64,000 nucleotides of DNA from Pseudomonadota bacterium. GTDB lineage: Bacteria > Pseudomonadota > Alphaproteobacteria > Caulobacterales > Caulobacteraceae. Below are positions 46,612 through 55,490 of this stretch, piece by piece (position 1 is the stretch's first letter; every line of letters begins with the position of its first letter). A model generated the notes under the pieces. The model had not been told where the DNA came from. It did no database searches and saw only the letters and a program-made list of their open reading frames with translations. A program made the translations under genes and the position numbers. The DNA lies in contig JAEZEZ010000067.1 of NCBI GenBank assembly GCA_023432855.1, positions 58,916-122,915 on the forward strand. The letters are read 5' to 3'.

Positions 46612-49107
46612 GTGTCCGCCCCTCTCAAACCTTCGCCGTTGCCGCCTGCGTTTCAGGCCTGGTTCGACGCCCGCGGGTGGTCGCCCCGGCGGCATCAGTT
46701 GGAGATGATTGAAACGGTGCGTGGAGGCAGCCACGCCCTGCTGATCGCGCCCACGGGTGGAGGCAAGACACTCGCGGGCTTCCTGCCAAGCCTGATCGAC
46801 CTGACCGGAACGCCGCGTGAACCCTACGCCGGCGTCCATACGCTCTACATTTCGCCGCTCAAGGCGTTGGCCGTCGATGTCGAGCGCAACCTGTTGGCGC
46901 CGATCCGGGAGATGGCCTTGCCGGTGACTGTTGAAAGCCGAACCGGCGACACGCCCGTAGCCAAGCGGCAGCGCCAGAAGGAAAGGCCGCCGGACATCCT
47001 GCTGACCACGCCGGAGCAGCTCGCCCTGTTCTGCGCATGGGAAGGCGCGCGCGCATGGTTCGCCAGCCTGAAGACCGTGGTCATCGACGAGATCCACGCC
47101 ATCCACGGCTCCAAGCGCGGCGACCTGCTCAACCTGGGGCTTGGGCGGCTGCAGGCGTTCTCCCCGACGATGCGCCGCATCGGTCTCTCGGCGACAGTCA
47201 ACGATCCCGACATGATCCGGCGCTGGCTCGCGCCCCAGCCAGTCCCCAACGTCACGCAAGACGGCGAGGTGCTGGAGGCGAAGACGGCTTTGGTGCTGGG
47301 CGATCCGGGCGCGCCGCCGGTAGTCGAGGTCCTGTACTCGAAAGGTGACGTGCCGTGGAGCGGCTGGACAGCTCAGCACGCCACTGCCGAGGTCTACGAG
47401 GTCATCAAGGCCAACCGCACCACCCTGATCTTCGTCAATACCCGCTTCCAGGCCGAGATGGCCTTTCAACAGCTCTGGGAGATGAATGACGATGGCCTGG
47501 AGATCGCACTGCATCATGGCTCACTGGCGGCCGAGCAACGACGAAAGGTCGAAGCAGCCATGGCCCGCGGCGATCTGCGAGCCGTGGTCTGCACCTCGAC
47601 TCTCGACCTCGGCATCGACTGGGGTGCGGTCGACATGGTCGTGCAACTTGCCGCGCCGAAGGGCTCCGCCCGGCTGATTCAACGGATCGGTCGGGCCAAC
47701 CACCGCATGGACGAGCCGTCTCGCGCCCTGCTTGTGCCGGCGCATCGTTTCGAGGTGCTGGAGTGCCGTGCGGCGCAGCAGGCAGTGGCGGTCAACGATC
47801 TCGATGGCGAACCTGAGCGTCTCGGGGCCCAGGACATCCTGGCGCAACACGTTATGGGAGTCGCCTGCGGCGAGCCGTTCGCTGAAGACGAGCTTTACGA
47901 CGAGGTGTGTGGCTGCTCGCCTTATCGGGACCTTCCCCGCGCAGACTTCGACCGCGTGGTGGATTTCGTGTCCACCGGAGGGTACGCCCTGCGCGCTTAC
48001 GACCGCTTCCGCCGGATCGTGAAGGGACAGGATGGTCGCTGGCGCGTTCGCAACGGCCAGACAGCCCAGCGGCACCGGATGAACATCGGCGCCATTGTCG
48101 ACATCCCGATGATCTCGATCCGCGTAGGATCGATGCTGCGCGGCGGACGCAAGGTGGGCGAGATGGAGGAGAGCTTCATCGAGCAGCTGACGCCAGGCGA
48201 CACCTTCCGCTTCGCAGGTCAGGTCTGGCGCTTCCAGGCTGTCGAGGGAATGAACGCGTACGTTCTGCCGTCGACCGACCCTGACCCCCGGGTGCCCAGC
48301 TGGGGAGGTTCGAAGTTCGCCCTCTCCACCTATCTGGCGGCGCGGGTGCGAAGGCTGATCTCGGACGAAGATGGCTGGCGCCAGTTGCCCGAGGACATGC
48401 AGGATTGGCTTCACATTCAGAAGCGCCGCTCCATCATCCCTTCTGACGACGAGATGCTGGTCGAGACCTTCCGTCGAGGCTCGCGCCACTACCTGGTCTG
48501 CTATCCATTCGACGGGAGGATCAGCCACGGCACCCTTTGCCAGTTGCTGGCCCGACGGTTGGAGCGGGCCAACAAACGGCCGTTGGGCTTCACCTGTAAT
48601 GACTATGCCCTGGCGATCTGGGCGACGCGGCCGCTTGGGGACCTCGACTTCGACCAGTTGTTCCAGGAAGACATGCTGGGGGACGACCTGGAGGCCTGGC
48701 TCGACGAGAGCGTCATGATGAAGCGCGGCTTCCGCCAGGTAGCCGTGCTCTCGGGCCTGATAGAGCGGCGCTTCCCGGGAATGGAGAAGTCGGGGCGGCA
48801 GGTCACCTTCTCCACCGACCTGATCTACGATGTGCTTCGCAAGCACCAGCCCGACCACCTGCTCCTGCGCTGCACGCGGGCTGATGCGGCGACCGGTCAG
48901 CTGGACGTGGCGCGGCTGGCGAGGCTCCTGAAGAGGATCCGGGGTCGCATCACGCCCGTAGCGCTCGCCAAGGTGTCGCCATTCGCAGTGCCGGTCATGC
49001 TCGAAATCGGGCGGGAGCCCGTCTTCGGCGCCGCCATGGAGGACATACTGGAAGAGAACGCACAGGAACTGATCGCGGAAGCTATGGACAAGGAGGACGC
49101 CATATGA
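46612..49107 (+). CDS. Lhr-type ligase-associated DEXH-box helicase
   Basis: 831 residues from the GTG at 46612; GTGs at 46567 and 46573 are alternatives, and the open frame upstream is antisense to dinG. Walker A is IAPTGGGKTLAG, the DEIH box is VVIDEIHAIHGSKRG, and motif VI is QRIGRANHRMD. SATVNDPD and ICTSTLDLGIDWG-type motifs are present. The C-terminal winged-helix and Lhr-core regions follow. In the described bacterial module this helicase occurs with PdeM, an ATP-dependent ligase and an exonuclease; only PdeM is adjacent here (4-bp overlap). Confidence 0.93.
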   Translation: MSAPLKPSPLPPAFQAWFDARGWSPRRHQLEMIETVRGGSHALLIAPTGGGKTLAGFLPSLIDLTGTPREPYAGVHTLYISPLKALAVDVERNLLAPIREMALPVTVESRTGDTPVAKRQRQKERPPDILLTTPEQLALFCAWEGARAWFASLKTVVIDEIHAIHGSKRGDLLNLGLGRLQAFSPTMRRIGLSATVNDPDMIRRWLAPQPVPNVTQDGEVLEAKTALVLGDPGAPPVVEVLYSKGDVPWSGWTAQHATAEVYEVIKANRTTLIFVNTRFQAEMAFQQLWEMNDDGLEIALHHGSLAAEQRRKVEAAMARGDLRAVVCTSTLDLGIDWGAVDMVVQLAAPKGSARLIQRIGRANHRMDEPSRALLVPAHRFEVLECRAAQQAVAVNDLDGEPERLGAQDILAQHVMGVACGEPFAEDELYDEVCGCSPYRDLPRADFDRVVDFVSTGGYALRAYDRFRRIVKGQDGRWRVRNGQTAQRHRMNIGAIVDIPMISIRVGSMLRGGRKVGEMEESFIEQLTPGDTFRFAGQVWRFQAVEGMNAYVLPSTDPDPRVPSWGGSKFALSTYLAARVRRLISDEDGWRQLPEDMQDWLHIQKRRSIIPSDDEMLVETFRRGSRHYLVCYPFDGRISHGTLCQLLARRLERANKRPLGFTCNDYALAIWATRPLGDLDFDQLFQEDMLGDDLEAWLDESVMMKRGFRQVAVLSGLIERRFPGMEKSGRQVTFSTDLIYDVLRKHQPDHLLLRCTRADAATGQLDVARLARLLKRIRGRITPVALAKVSPFAVPVMLEIGREPVFGAAMEDILEENAQELIAEAMDKEDAI

Positions 49108-49829
49108 GCGCCGCCGCCGAAGAAAATGTCGCGCCCCGCTTCGCCCGCGCGGTCTGCGGGGGTTTGCGCGGCGAGCTGGCCGGCGTTCGCGTGGTGCTAC
49201 GGTCCTCGGGCGCCTTGTGGCTGCCGTCCTCGCGCACACTCTGCGCGGCGGATTTGCACTTCGAGAAAGGGTCGGCCTACGCCGCCCGCGGCCAGTTGCT
49301 GCCTCCCTACGACACGCACGAAACGCTGGCGCGGCTGGAAGCCGAGGTCGAGGCCCTGGAACCGGCCACGGTCGTCCTGCTTGGCGACAGCTTTCACGAC
49401 GGAAAGGCCGAGACTCGTATGGACCCGGCAGCCGCCGCCCGGATCGCCGCCGTGGCGGCGGGCCGGGACCTCATCTGGATCGTGGGAAACCATGACGCGG
49501 ACGGCCCCCGCGGACTCCCCGGGGAGGTGGTCGACGCTTTCGCCGCCGAAACCCTCTCACTAGTGCATGAACCCCTGCCCGGCCCGCGATATGGCCAGGT
49601 GGCTGGGCACCTGCACCCGTGCGCGCGGGTCTCGGCCTTCGGCCGCGCTGTGAGGTCGCGGTGTTTCGCCACGGACGGTGACCGGATGGTCCTGCCTGCC
49701 TTCGGCGCGTTCACGGGCGGGCTGGATATCCGCGACCGGGCCTTCGCCGGACTTTTCCGCCGCGGGCTGACGGCCTGCGCCATCGGGCGCAATCGGGTTC
49801 ACCCACTCGACTGGAGATCGCTCATTTAG
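49104..49829 (+). CDS. pdeM: Ligase-associated DNA damage response endonuclease PdeM
   Basis: 241 residues of the calcineurin-like metallophosphoesterase fold. Metal-ligand motifs are AADLHFEKGSAYA (D-x-H), LLGDSFHDG (GD) and IVGNHDADG (GNHD), with a later GHLHPC (GHxH). The N-terminal 40 residues and the VLPAFGAFTGGLDI stretch are typical of this family rather than generic phosphoesterases. It starts inside the helicase stop, so the two are co-translated. Likely a nuclease that works with the helicase in repair. Confidence 0.92.
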   Translation: MSAAAEENVAPRFARAVCGGLRGELAGVRVVLRSSGALWLPSSRTLCAADLHFEKGSAYAARGQLLPPYDTHETLARLEAEVEALEPATVVLLGDSFHDGKAETRMDPAAAARIAAVAAGRDLIWIVGNHDADGPRGLPGEVVDAFAAETLSLVHEPLPGPRYGQVAGHLHPCARVSAFGRAVRSRCFATDGDRMVLPAFGAFTGGLDIRDRAFAGLFRRGLTACAIGRNRVHPLDWRSLI

Positions 49830-50272
49830 AGACTGAGCGACTGCTCCAGGGCGACACCCAACGCGAGGCCGGCCCCGAGGGTCAGCAACGTACGAAGGCG
49901 AGACCACCAGGGCGGTAGATCCGCTGAACCGGAGTCCCAGAGCCACTGCAGAACCAGTGCTCCGATGAAGCCTCCGATCTGCCATGGGGCCGTGAGGAAG
50001 GGCAGCGCCAGCAGCGCCCAGGCGACCAGCGGAGGGACGCAAGCCGCCATCATCACGCCCAGGCGTGGCGAAGGCCGGGCCATTTCGTAGCCCCACCGTA
50101 GGCCCCCGAGGAATGAAAGTACGGCGCAAGCGTAGGTGAGCAGCCAGAGCAGCGCCGGACCGGCCATCTGCGGCTCGCCCCAGACATAAAGCGCCGCCGC
50201 GGCGAAAAATGGAATCAGGCCCAGTACGCCGGGGACCCCGGCGGCGATAGGCACATGGGGGCGCTCGTCCAT
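49826..50272 (-). CDS. DUF3429 membrane protein
   Basis: 148 residues from the ATG at 50272; an ATG at 50350 in frame lies inside the upstream gene. Four to five TM segments are evident (LIPFFAAAALYVWG, ALLWLLTYACAVLSFLGGLRWGYEM, PPLVAWALLALPFL, FIGALVLQWLWDS). SFLGGLRWG is the recognisable DUF3429 motif. The function is unknown. Its start overlaps the TIGR02186 stop by one base, linking it to the TauE/TIGR02186 unit. Confidence 0.88.
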   Translation of the reverse strand: MDERPHVPIAAGVPGVLGLIPFFAAAALYVWGEPQMAGPALLWLLTYACAVLSFLGGLRWGYEMARPSPRLGVMMAACVPPLVAWALLALPFLTAPWQIGGFIGALVLQWLWDSGSADLPPWWSRLRTLLTLGAGLALGVALEQSLSL

Positions 50273-51033
50273 CAACTTCTCCGGAACAACATGGAGGCCG
50301 CCCATCCGGAGACGAGAGCGAGCAGCACGCATATGACGCCGTAGACCCAAGGAAGGCCGTGGGCGAACTCGTAGAGTGTGCGCTCGAGCCCGACCTTCTC
50401 GACGGTCAGCGGTCGGCGGCGCACGGAGACCGGCTCGCCATCCTGGAACAGCCAGACCTCGGTTTCATATCGCCCGAGCGGCGCTTCGGTCGGGAGTTCC
50501 ACTTCGGCGCGGAAGAGCCCCCGGTCTACGTATCGGACGCCCTTCGGATCGACTGTGTACAGGTCGCCCCGTTCCATCAGGCGGATGACCGCTCGACGCC
50601 AGTTCAGGTAGTCGGCCCCCAGGCGGCTGACGACCACATCACGAACACCGTACCGCGTAACCGTGCGCTTCTCCTCCGGAGCATCAATCCGCAGGTGATC
50701 CACTCCGATTCCAGCCTTCCGAAGCACGCCGAACCCGGCGATTTCCGCCAACGGGCGGCTGGACGCCGCCATGTAGAAGCCCGGGGCGCCCTCGAACACG
50801 ACAGGACGGCTGTTGAGCCAGACACCAGCGACCCGAATCTTCCGCACGAGCCGGATCGGCTGTTCGGGGCCCCTTACGACCACCACAACATCGGCCGGCG
50901 TCCGGTCGGGATTGTAGACAGCGCCGTAGAGAACGATCCGGGCGCCATGAAACCCGGAGGTCACCTCGACCCGCGTCTCGGTGAGGGCCGCGGAGACCGC
51001 GGTGTCGGGAGGGGGAAGGGCCAGCGGCGTCAT
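50272..51033 (-). CDS. TIGR02186 family protein, apparently without a signal peptide
   Basis: 253 residues from the ATG at 51033, which overlaps the TauE stop by 4 bp. Segments such as VEVTSGFHGARIVLYGAV, DVVVVVRGPEQPIRLVRK and a C-terminal TM (GLPWVYGVICVLLALVSGWA) match the TIGR02186 membrane family, which is normally linked to a TauE-type transporter. Relatives usually start with a cleavable signal; here the N terminus is LALPPPDTAVSAAL, with no hydrophobic core in any frame upstream. Either the start has decayed or export is unusual. Confidence 0.85.
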   Translation of the reverse strand: MTPLALPPPDTAVSAALTETRVEVTSGFHGARIVLYGAVYNPDRTPADVVVVVRGPEQPIRLVRKIRVAGVWLNSRPVVFEGAPGFYMAASSRPLAEIAGFGVLRKAGIGVDHLRIDAPEEKRTVTRYGVRDVVVSRLGADYLNWRRAVIRLMERGDLYTVDPKGVRYVDRGLFRAEVELPTEAPLGRYETEVWLFQDGEPVSVRRRPLTVEKVGLERTLYEFAHGLPWVYGVICVLLALVSGWAASMLFRRS

Positions 51034-51953
51034 TCCGAGGTCCCCGGTGCGAATGCAAATGGATCGGGGGGCGGCACGAACAGGCCCAGACCCATCTGGA
51101 GGCCGACCAGCAACACGATAAGGGCCAGTACCGCGCGAAGGCTGTCCGGCCGGAAGCGCCCCGACGCCCTGGCCCCGAGCTGGGCTCCGACGACTCCCCC
51201 GAACAGCAGCAGCGAGGAGAGAACGATATCCACCGTCTGATTGCGTCCAGCCTGGAGCACCGTGGTCATGCCTGTGGTGACGATGATCTGGAACAGGCTG
51301 GTTCCGACGACAACGCTCGCCCGCATGCGCAGCAGGTAGATCATCGCGGGCACCAGAATGAAGCCGCCGCCGACGCCCATGATGGCCGAGAGTATCCCCG
51401 CCACGACGCCCAGCCCGAACGGCGGCAGGATCGAGATGTAAAGTCTCGACCGGGGAAACCGCATCCGGAGCGGGAGACCATACAGCCACTTCGGATGTCG
51501 GACGCTGATGCGCTTGGGAGGCTCGCCCCTGCGGCGGCGCATGACAGCTCCAAGGCTCTCCACCAGCATCAGCGAGCCGATGACGCCCAGGAAGATGAGG
51601 TACGAGAGGGCGACTACGAGATCGGCCTGTCCCAGGAGACGGAGCAGGCGGAAGATTTCGACGCCGACGACCGCGCCGAGCACGCCGCCGAGCGCCATGA
51701 CTCCGCCCATGCGCCAGTCGACGCCGCGCGAACGGCTGTAGGCGATCACGCTTGAGGCGGACGAAGCCACGACGTGGTTCGCCTGGCTGGCCACGGCAAC
51801 CGTCGGAGGCACGCCCATGAACACCAGCACCGGGGCCATGAGAAATCCGCCGCCGATGCCGAACACACCGGAAATGAAGCCGACGAGCGCGCCAAGCGCA
51901 ACGAGGAGTGGCGCGTTCACCGACACTTCGGCGATGGGCAGGTAGAGGTCCAA
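51030..51953 (-). CDS. Sulfite exporter TauE/SafE family protein
   Basis: 307 residues with about eight TM segments. The repeated glycine-rich motifs are GFISGVFGIGGGFLMAP near the N terminus and AIMGVGGGFILVPAMIYLL in the second half. A basic loop (RRRRGEPPKRISVRHP) separates the halves. It is the longer TauE type that pairs with TIGR02186 proteins, probably exporting sulfite or sulfonate. It is not closely similar in layout to the 259-residue TauE at 4.3 kb. Confidence 0.93.
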   Translation of the reverse strand: MDLYLPIAEVSVNAPLLVALGALVGFISGVFGIGGGFLMAPVLVFMGVPPTVAVASQANHVVASSASSVIAYSRSRGVDWRMGGVMALGGVLGAVVGVEIFRLLRLLGQADLVVALSYLIFLGVIGSLMLVESLGAVMRRRRGEPPKRISVRHPKWLYGLPLRMRFPRSRLYISILPPFGLGVVAGILSAIMGVGGGFILVPAMIYLLRMRASVVVGTSLFQIIVTTGMTTVLQAGRNQTVDIVLSSLLLFGGVVGAQLGARASGRFRPDSLRAVLALIVLLVGLQMGLGLFVPPPDPFAFAPGTSE

Positions 51954-52015
51954 GGGTCAGGCGTCCGCAGGCTGGACGAGAAGACCCCGTCTATTCAGGA
52001 CGGGCGTGCGGCGCG

Positions 52016-54655
52016 TCAACGCCCGGCAGTCGCCGGAGCCCCAGGTTCAGCCGAGGCGGCCTGGAACGCGGCCGCGGCGGTCTCAGCCGCTTGCCTTACC
52101 TGTGGCGTAAGCGTCTCGCGCAGGGTGTCAGCGCTGGCCTGGGCGCCCGCATCGCCCGAAGCGGCGGCGACCAGGTACCACTTGTAGGCTTCACCGGGAT
52201 CGCGGCGGACGCCAAATCCCTGCTCATAGAGGCGTCCGAGATTGTACTGGCTGTCCACGAGCCCGGCCTCGGCGGCCCTCACAAACCACTGCGCGGCGAC
52301 GGTCGGATTCTTCGCTCCGCCAGTCCCGTCGAAATAGTAGAGCCCCAGATTGTGCATGGCGGGCGGATGTCCGCCGACCGCCGCACGCTCGGTCCAGCGG
52401 CGAGCTTCGCTCGCATCCTTGGCCACACCGTTTTCACCGGTCTCGTAGAGCTTGGCGAGGTGGAACTGGGCGGCAGGCGAACCGAGGTTGGCGGCGTTGG
52501 ACAACGCACGGATAGCGTCATCGGCCCCGGCTTCGAGCTTCTCCATCGCTTCCTGGTACGCCGTCTCGGCTTGAGCTCCGCCCGGGAGGCCTCCTTCAGG
52601 CGTGATCGCTACTGCCGCGATGGAAGGGGCCTGTTCGAGTGCGAGCGCCCCCTTCCCCATCCCCGGCCGGGTCGCCTGCTCTTCCTGTACGAACTGGTAG
52701 GCACCAACGACCAACGTGACCGAGGTCACCGCCACTGCAGAAGCCAGGAGCGCCTTCTTGGCTGTGGAGGTCTCGCGCTTCTTCTCCTTCGCGAGCCGAT
52801 CCTGAAGCCGCTTCTTGGCTCCCAGCTTCAGGCCCGCCAGGGCGAAGCCGCTGGACTTGTCCTCCGCGGGCCCGGCGTTTCGGGCGCCGAGCCTAGCCGC
52901 CGCGCGCGCAGCATCGATGGCTTCCTTGGTCGATACGGCCGGCCTCGGCGCGGCCTGGGCGAAGGTTCCGGAGGGCACAAATTCGGTGTTCGCGTCGAAC
53001 TCATCGAACTCCTGCGATGCTTGGGAGGCGGGAGCTTCGAAAGGCGATGCGTGCGTTGCCGCCGGCGGCTCATATGGCGGGGACTCGGCCTGGCCTTGAT
53101 CGTAGGAAAACTCGTGGTGGTCGGCCGCGCCCTCCGCCGGCTTCATGAAAGCGGCCGCGCCGAAAGCCGTCGGGAACGGAGGCTCGGGTTCAGGCTCCGG
53201 CTCCGCCGGGGTCGCCACGGCGGCAACGGGAGCCGGAACGGGCTCCGGTGAGGGCGCCGCGCGTCCGCCGTGAATGCGGTCCAGCGTGGCGCGCGCCTCC
53301 TCCAGCAGTCGCGCGGTCCGTTCTTCGCTGGCCCGAATCCGTTCCGCCAGTTCGCCCGAGGCGCGGTCATACCGGGCCTCAAGCTTGTCGGCCATGCGGC
53401 CGACGCGTTCGCCCAGATCCTCTGCGGTGAGGGCGGACCTGCGCTCGGACTGGACTATGCGCTCGCCCAACTTTTCGGAGATTCGGGCGATCTCGCCGCC
53501 CAGCCGTTCGAGCACCTGGGCCTGGGTCTCGTCGGCCTTGCGCAAGCGGCTCTCCATGGCCTCGGCGATCCTGGCCATGTCGTCGCTGACACGTTCGGCC
53601 ACGGCCTCACCCGACTTCTCCACCTGGTTCATACGGCCGTTCAGGTTCTGCGCAATGTGCAGCACTTCCTGGCCAAGCTTCTCGATCGCTTGCGCGGAGC
53701 GTGTTTCCGCCTGCTGAACATGGACCGCGAGATCCGACAACGCCCGCTCGACCTTGTCGAACCGGTTACCGGAAACGGTGTCGAACCGCTGGATGAGTTC
53801 GATCCGGGCATCGGCGACACGTTGGGAGAGATCGTTCGCCAGCTTCTCGAGCTTGTTGCTTTCCAGCCGGCCTTCGGCGCCCCGGAGGCGTTCGTCCAGA
53901 TGCGCGAAGGAGGTTTCCAACTGTCGCATGGCCGTCGACGTCTGCGCCTCGGCCCGCTCCAGGCGTTCGGCGACGCGGCTTACGACCTGTTCGACGACAA
54001 CTGCAGGATCGAGACCTTCCGGACGGCTCTCCAAGCGCTCGACACGGCGCTCGTTTGCGGCCAACCCACCCTGCACTTCAGACAGTTGCGCTCGGGTGCG
54101 GGTTTCGGTCTCGACGATCTGATTGGCGATCTTGCCAAGCGCCCCTTCGAGCGCGCGCAAGGCCTCGACGGACCGAGGCCCCGAGACTTCGCGCTCCATC
54201 CGGCGCAACCGGTCGAGATCCTCTCGCCGATCTTCAGCGAAATCCTCGAGACGACGGGCCTGCGTGGATTGCTCACGTTCGGTCGTTTCAAGCCGGGTCA
54301 AGAGGCCGGCCACCGCCTGATCGATGCCGCTGACGGCAAGGGTGGACCGCCGCTCGGCGCTCTCGATGCGCGCTGAGAGGTCCTCGAGCGCCCGCGTTAC
54401 GCGCGTCAGATCATCGGGGTCATCGTCGTGGTAGGCGTCCTCCAGGCGGCGCGCCCGGGAACGTCGATCCGGGCCGCGATACTCGCCGGCGCGGCGAGCC
54501 AGCGGGGTTACCACCTCGTCTTCACCCTCGCCGGAGGTGATCATGTGGTTCAGCCACTCGCCGAGCGTCATCCCCGAACGCCGGGCGAGGTCCTTCGCGA
54601 TCTCCCGCGTCCTGGGATCAATCCCCTTGACGCTCCAGGGCGCGCCCGCACTCAT
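52016..54655 (-). CDS. PodJ-like polar localization factor with Sel1 repeats
   Basis: 879 residues. The N terminus (SAGAPWSVKGIDPRTREIAKDLARRSGMTLGEWLN) is the PodJ-family opening. A long coiled coil spans about residues 75-490, with an acidic Pro/Ala-rich stretch to ~620 and one TM (ALLASAVAVTSVTLVVGAYQFV) near 640-660. Three or more Sel1/TPR-like repeats follow in the periplasm (GSPAAQFHLAKLYETGENGV, HPPAMHNLGLYYFDG, DSQYNLGRLYEQGFGV). In Caulobacter PodJ organises the new pole for pili and stalk formation. The C-terminal peptidoglycan-binding domain of Caulobacter PodJ is not seen. CtrA boxes lie upstream. Confidence 0.85.
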   Translation of the reverse strand: MSAGAPWSVKGIDPRTREIAKDLARRSGMTLGEWLNHMITSGEGEDEVVTPLARRAGEYRGPDRRSRARRLEDAYHDDDPDDLTRVTRALEDLSARIESAERRSTLAVSGIDQAVAGLLTRLETTEREQSTQARRLEDFAEDRREDLDRLRRMEREVSGPRSVEALRALEGALGKIANQIVETETRTRAQLSEVQGGLAANERRVERLESRPEGLDPAVVVEQVVSRVAERLERAEAQTSTAMRQLETSFAHLDERLRGAEGRLESNKLEKLANDLSQRVADARIELIQRFDTVSGNRFDKVERALSDLAVHVQQAETRSAQAIEKLGQEVLHIAQNLNGRMNQVEKSGEAVAERVSDDMARIAEAMESRLRKADETQAQVLERLGGEIARISEKLGERIVQSERRSALTAEDLGERVGRMADKLEARYDRASGELAERIRASEERTARLLEEARATLDRIHGGRAAPSPEPVPAPVAAVATPAEPEPEPEPPFPTAFGAAAFMKPAEGAADHHEFSYDQGQAESPPYEPPAATHASPFEAPASQASQEFDEFDANTEFVPSGTFAQAAPRPAVSTKEAIDAARAAARLGARNAGPAEDKSSGFALAGLKLGAKKRLQDRLAKEKKRETSTAKKALLASAVAVTSVTLVVGAYQFVQEEQATRPGMGKGALALEQAPSIAAVAITPEGGLPGGAQAETAYQEAMEKLEAGADDAIRALSNAANLGSPAAQFHLAKLYETGENGVAKDASEARRWTERAAVGGHPPAMHNLGLYYFDGTGGAKNPTVAAQWFVRAAEAGLVDSQYNLGRLYEQGFGVRRDPGEAYKWYLVAAASGDAGAQASADTLRETLTPQVRQAAETAAAAFQAASAEPGAPATAGR

Positions 54656-54928
54656 GGCGAATCCTCTCCCAGCCGACGCTGGTACGCTAAGCGACCATCT
54701 GTAGGGTGTAAACGACCCGTTAACCCCAAGATGTTGGGTCGCGGCTTTCTCCTGTGGAAGAGTCCCCGTCCCACCGTTCAGTTCGCCGGAACATGGTTAA
54801 GCGGGCCTTAAGGAATGAGGCGGAAGGGCCATTTTCCGCCGTCGGCCCGACCGCGGCCGATTGTCCCTTCCCGCTGAGGCGGGAACAGACCCTCCATCGG
54901 CAGGTTTTCTGCTCGAAGGGAGATTTCC
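54656..54928. promoter_or_regulatory. podJ-like upstream region with a CtrA box
   Basis: This 273-bp region separates the podJ-like gene from the PNPOx-like gene. A perfect TTAA-N7-TTAA CtrA box is at 54797-54811. A weaker TTAA-N7-TTTA form on the minus strand is at 54709-54723. GANTC sites occur at 54659-54663 and 54760-54764. TTAA is very rare in this GC-rich window, so the perfect box is unlikely to be chance. Either or both flanking genes may be CtrA-controlled. Confidence 0.65.
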
Positions 54929-55432
54929 ATGAGCAGTGACAAACACACGCAATCCGAGGTTGCCGAGAAGTTCTGGGACGCGCTCGAAGAGACCCGCATG
55001 GGGTTCCTCGGGATGACGTCGACCGGATCGCATCAGATGCAGCCGATGACCGCCTTCGGAGAGCGCGACAACCGGCAGATCTGGTTCTTCACCAGCAAGC
55101 AGACCGACCTTGCGCGGGAGGCCGGCAAGGGCGGAGATGGCATGTTCAATCTCGTTGCGAAGGACAGGAAGCTGTGGGCCTGCGTTCGGGGCACGTTGAG
55201 CGAACGCTTCGACCGAGCCCGGATCGAGGAGCACTGGAACCCGATCGTGGCGGCCTGGTACCCGGAGGGGAAGGACGATCCGAACCTGACGCTACTGTGC
55301 CTGGATCTCGAGGACGCCGACCTCTGGATCGACGAGGGCGGCCCTCTGAAGCTGGCCTGGGAGGTGGCGAAGGCAAACCTGACAAAGACCCTTCCCGATG
55401 AAGGGGAACGTGCGCATCTGAACTTCCAGTAA
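54929..55432 (+). CDS. PNPOx-like general stress protein
   Basis: 167 residues of the pyridoxamine-phosphate-oxidase-like split-barrel fold (general stress protein 26 type). Typical segments are AEKFWDALEETRMGFLGM, QIWFFTSKQTDLARE and a late KLWACVRGTLSERFD, then EHWNPIVAAWYPEG. Such proteins bind flavin, though the substrate is unknown. The ATG is preceded by GAAGGGAG. Shares an intergenic region with the podJ-like gene. Confidence 0.9.
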   Translation: MSSDKHTQSEVAEKFWDALEETRMGFLGMTSTGSHQMQPMTAFGERDNRQIWFFTSKQTDLAREAGKGGDGMFNLVAKDRKLWACVRGTLSERFDRARIEEHWNPIVAAWYPEGKDDPNLTLLCLDLEDADLWIDEGGPLKLAWEVAKANLTKTLPDEGERAHLNFQ

Positions 55433-55490
55433 TCCGACTTTACATTTCAAAGTGTGCGTGGCTTGCTCTCCTGCGGGGAGTGACAAGCCA

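Noticed and set aside
47521..49239. 572-residue minus-strand open frame inside the Lhr helicase gene
   Set aside because: It is antisense to a well-supported helicase and has no family resemblance.
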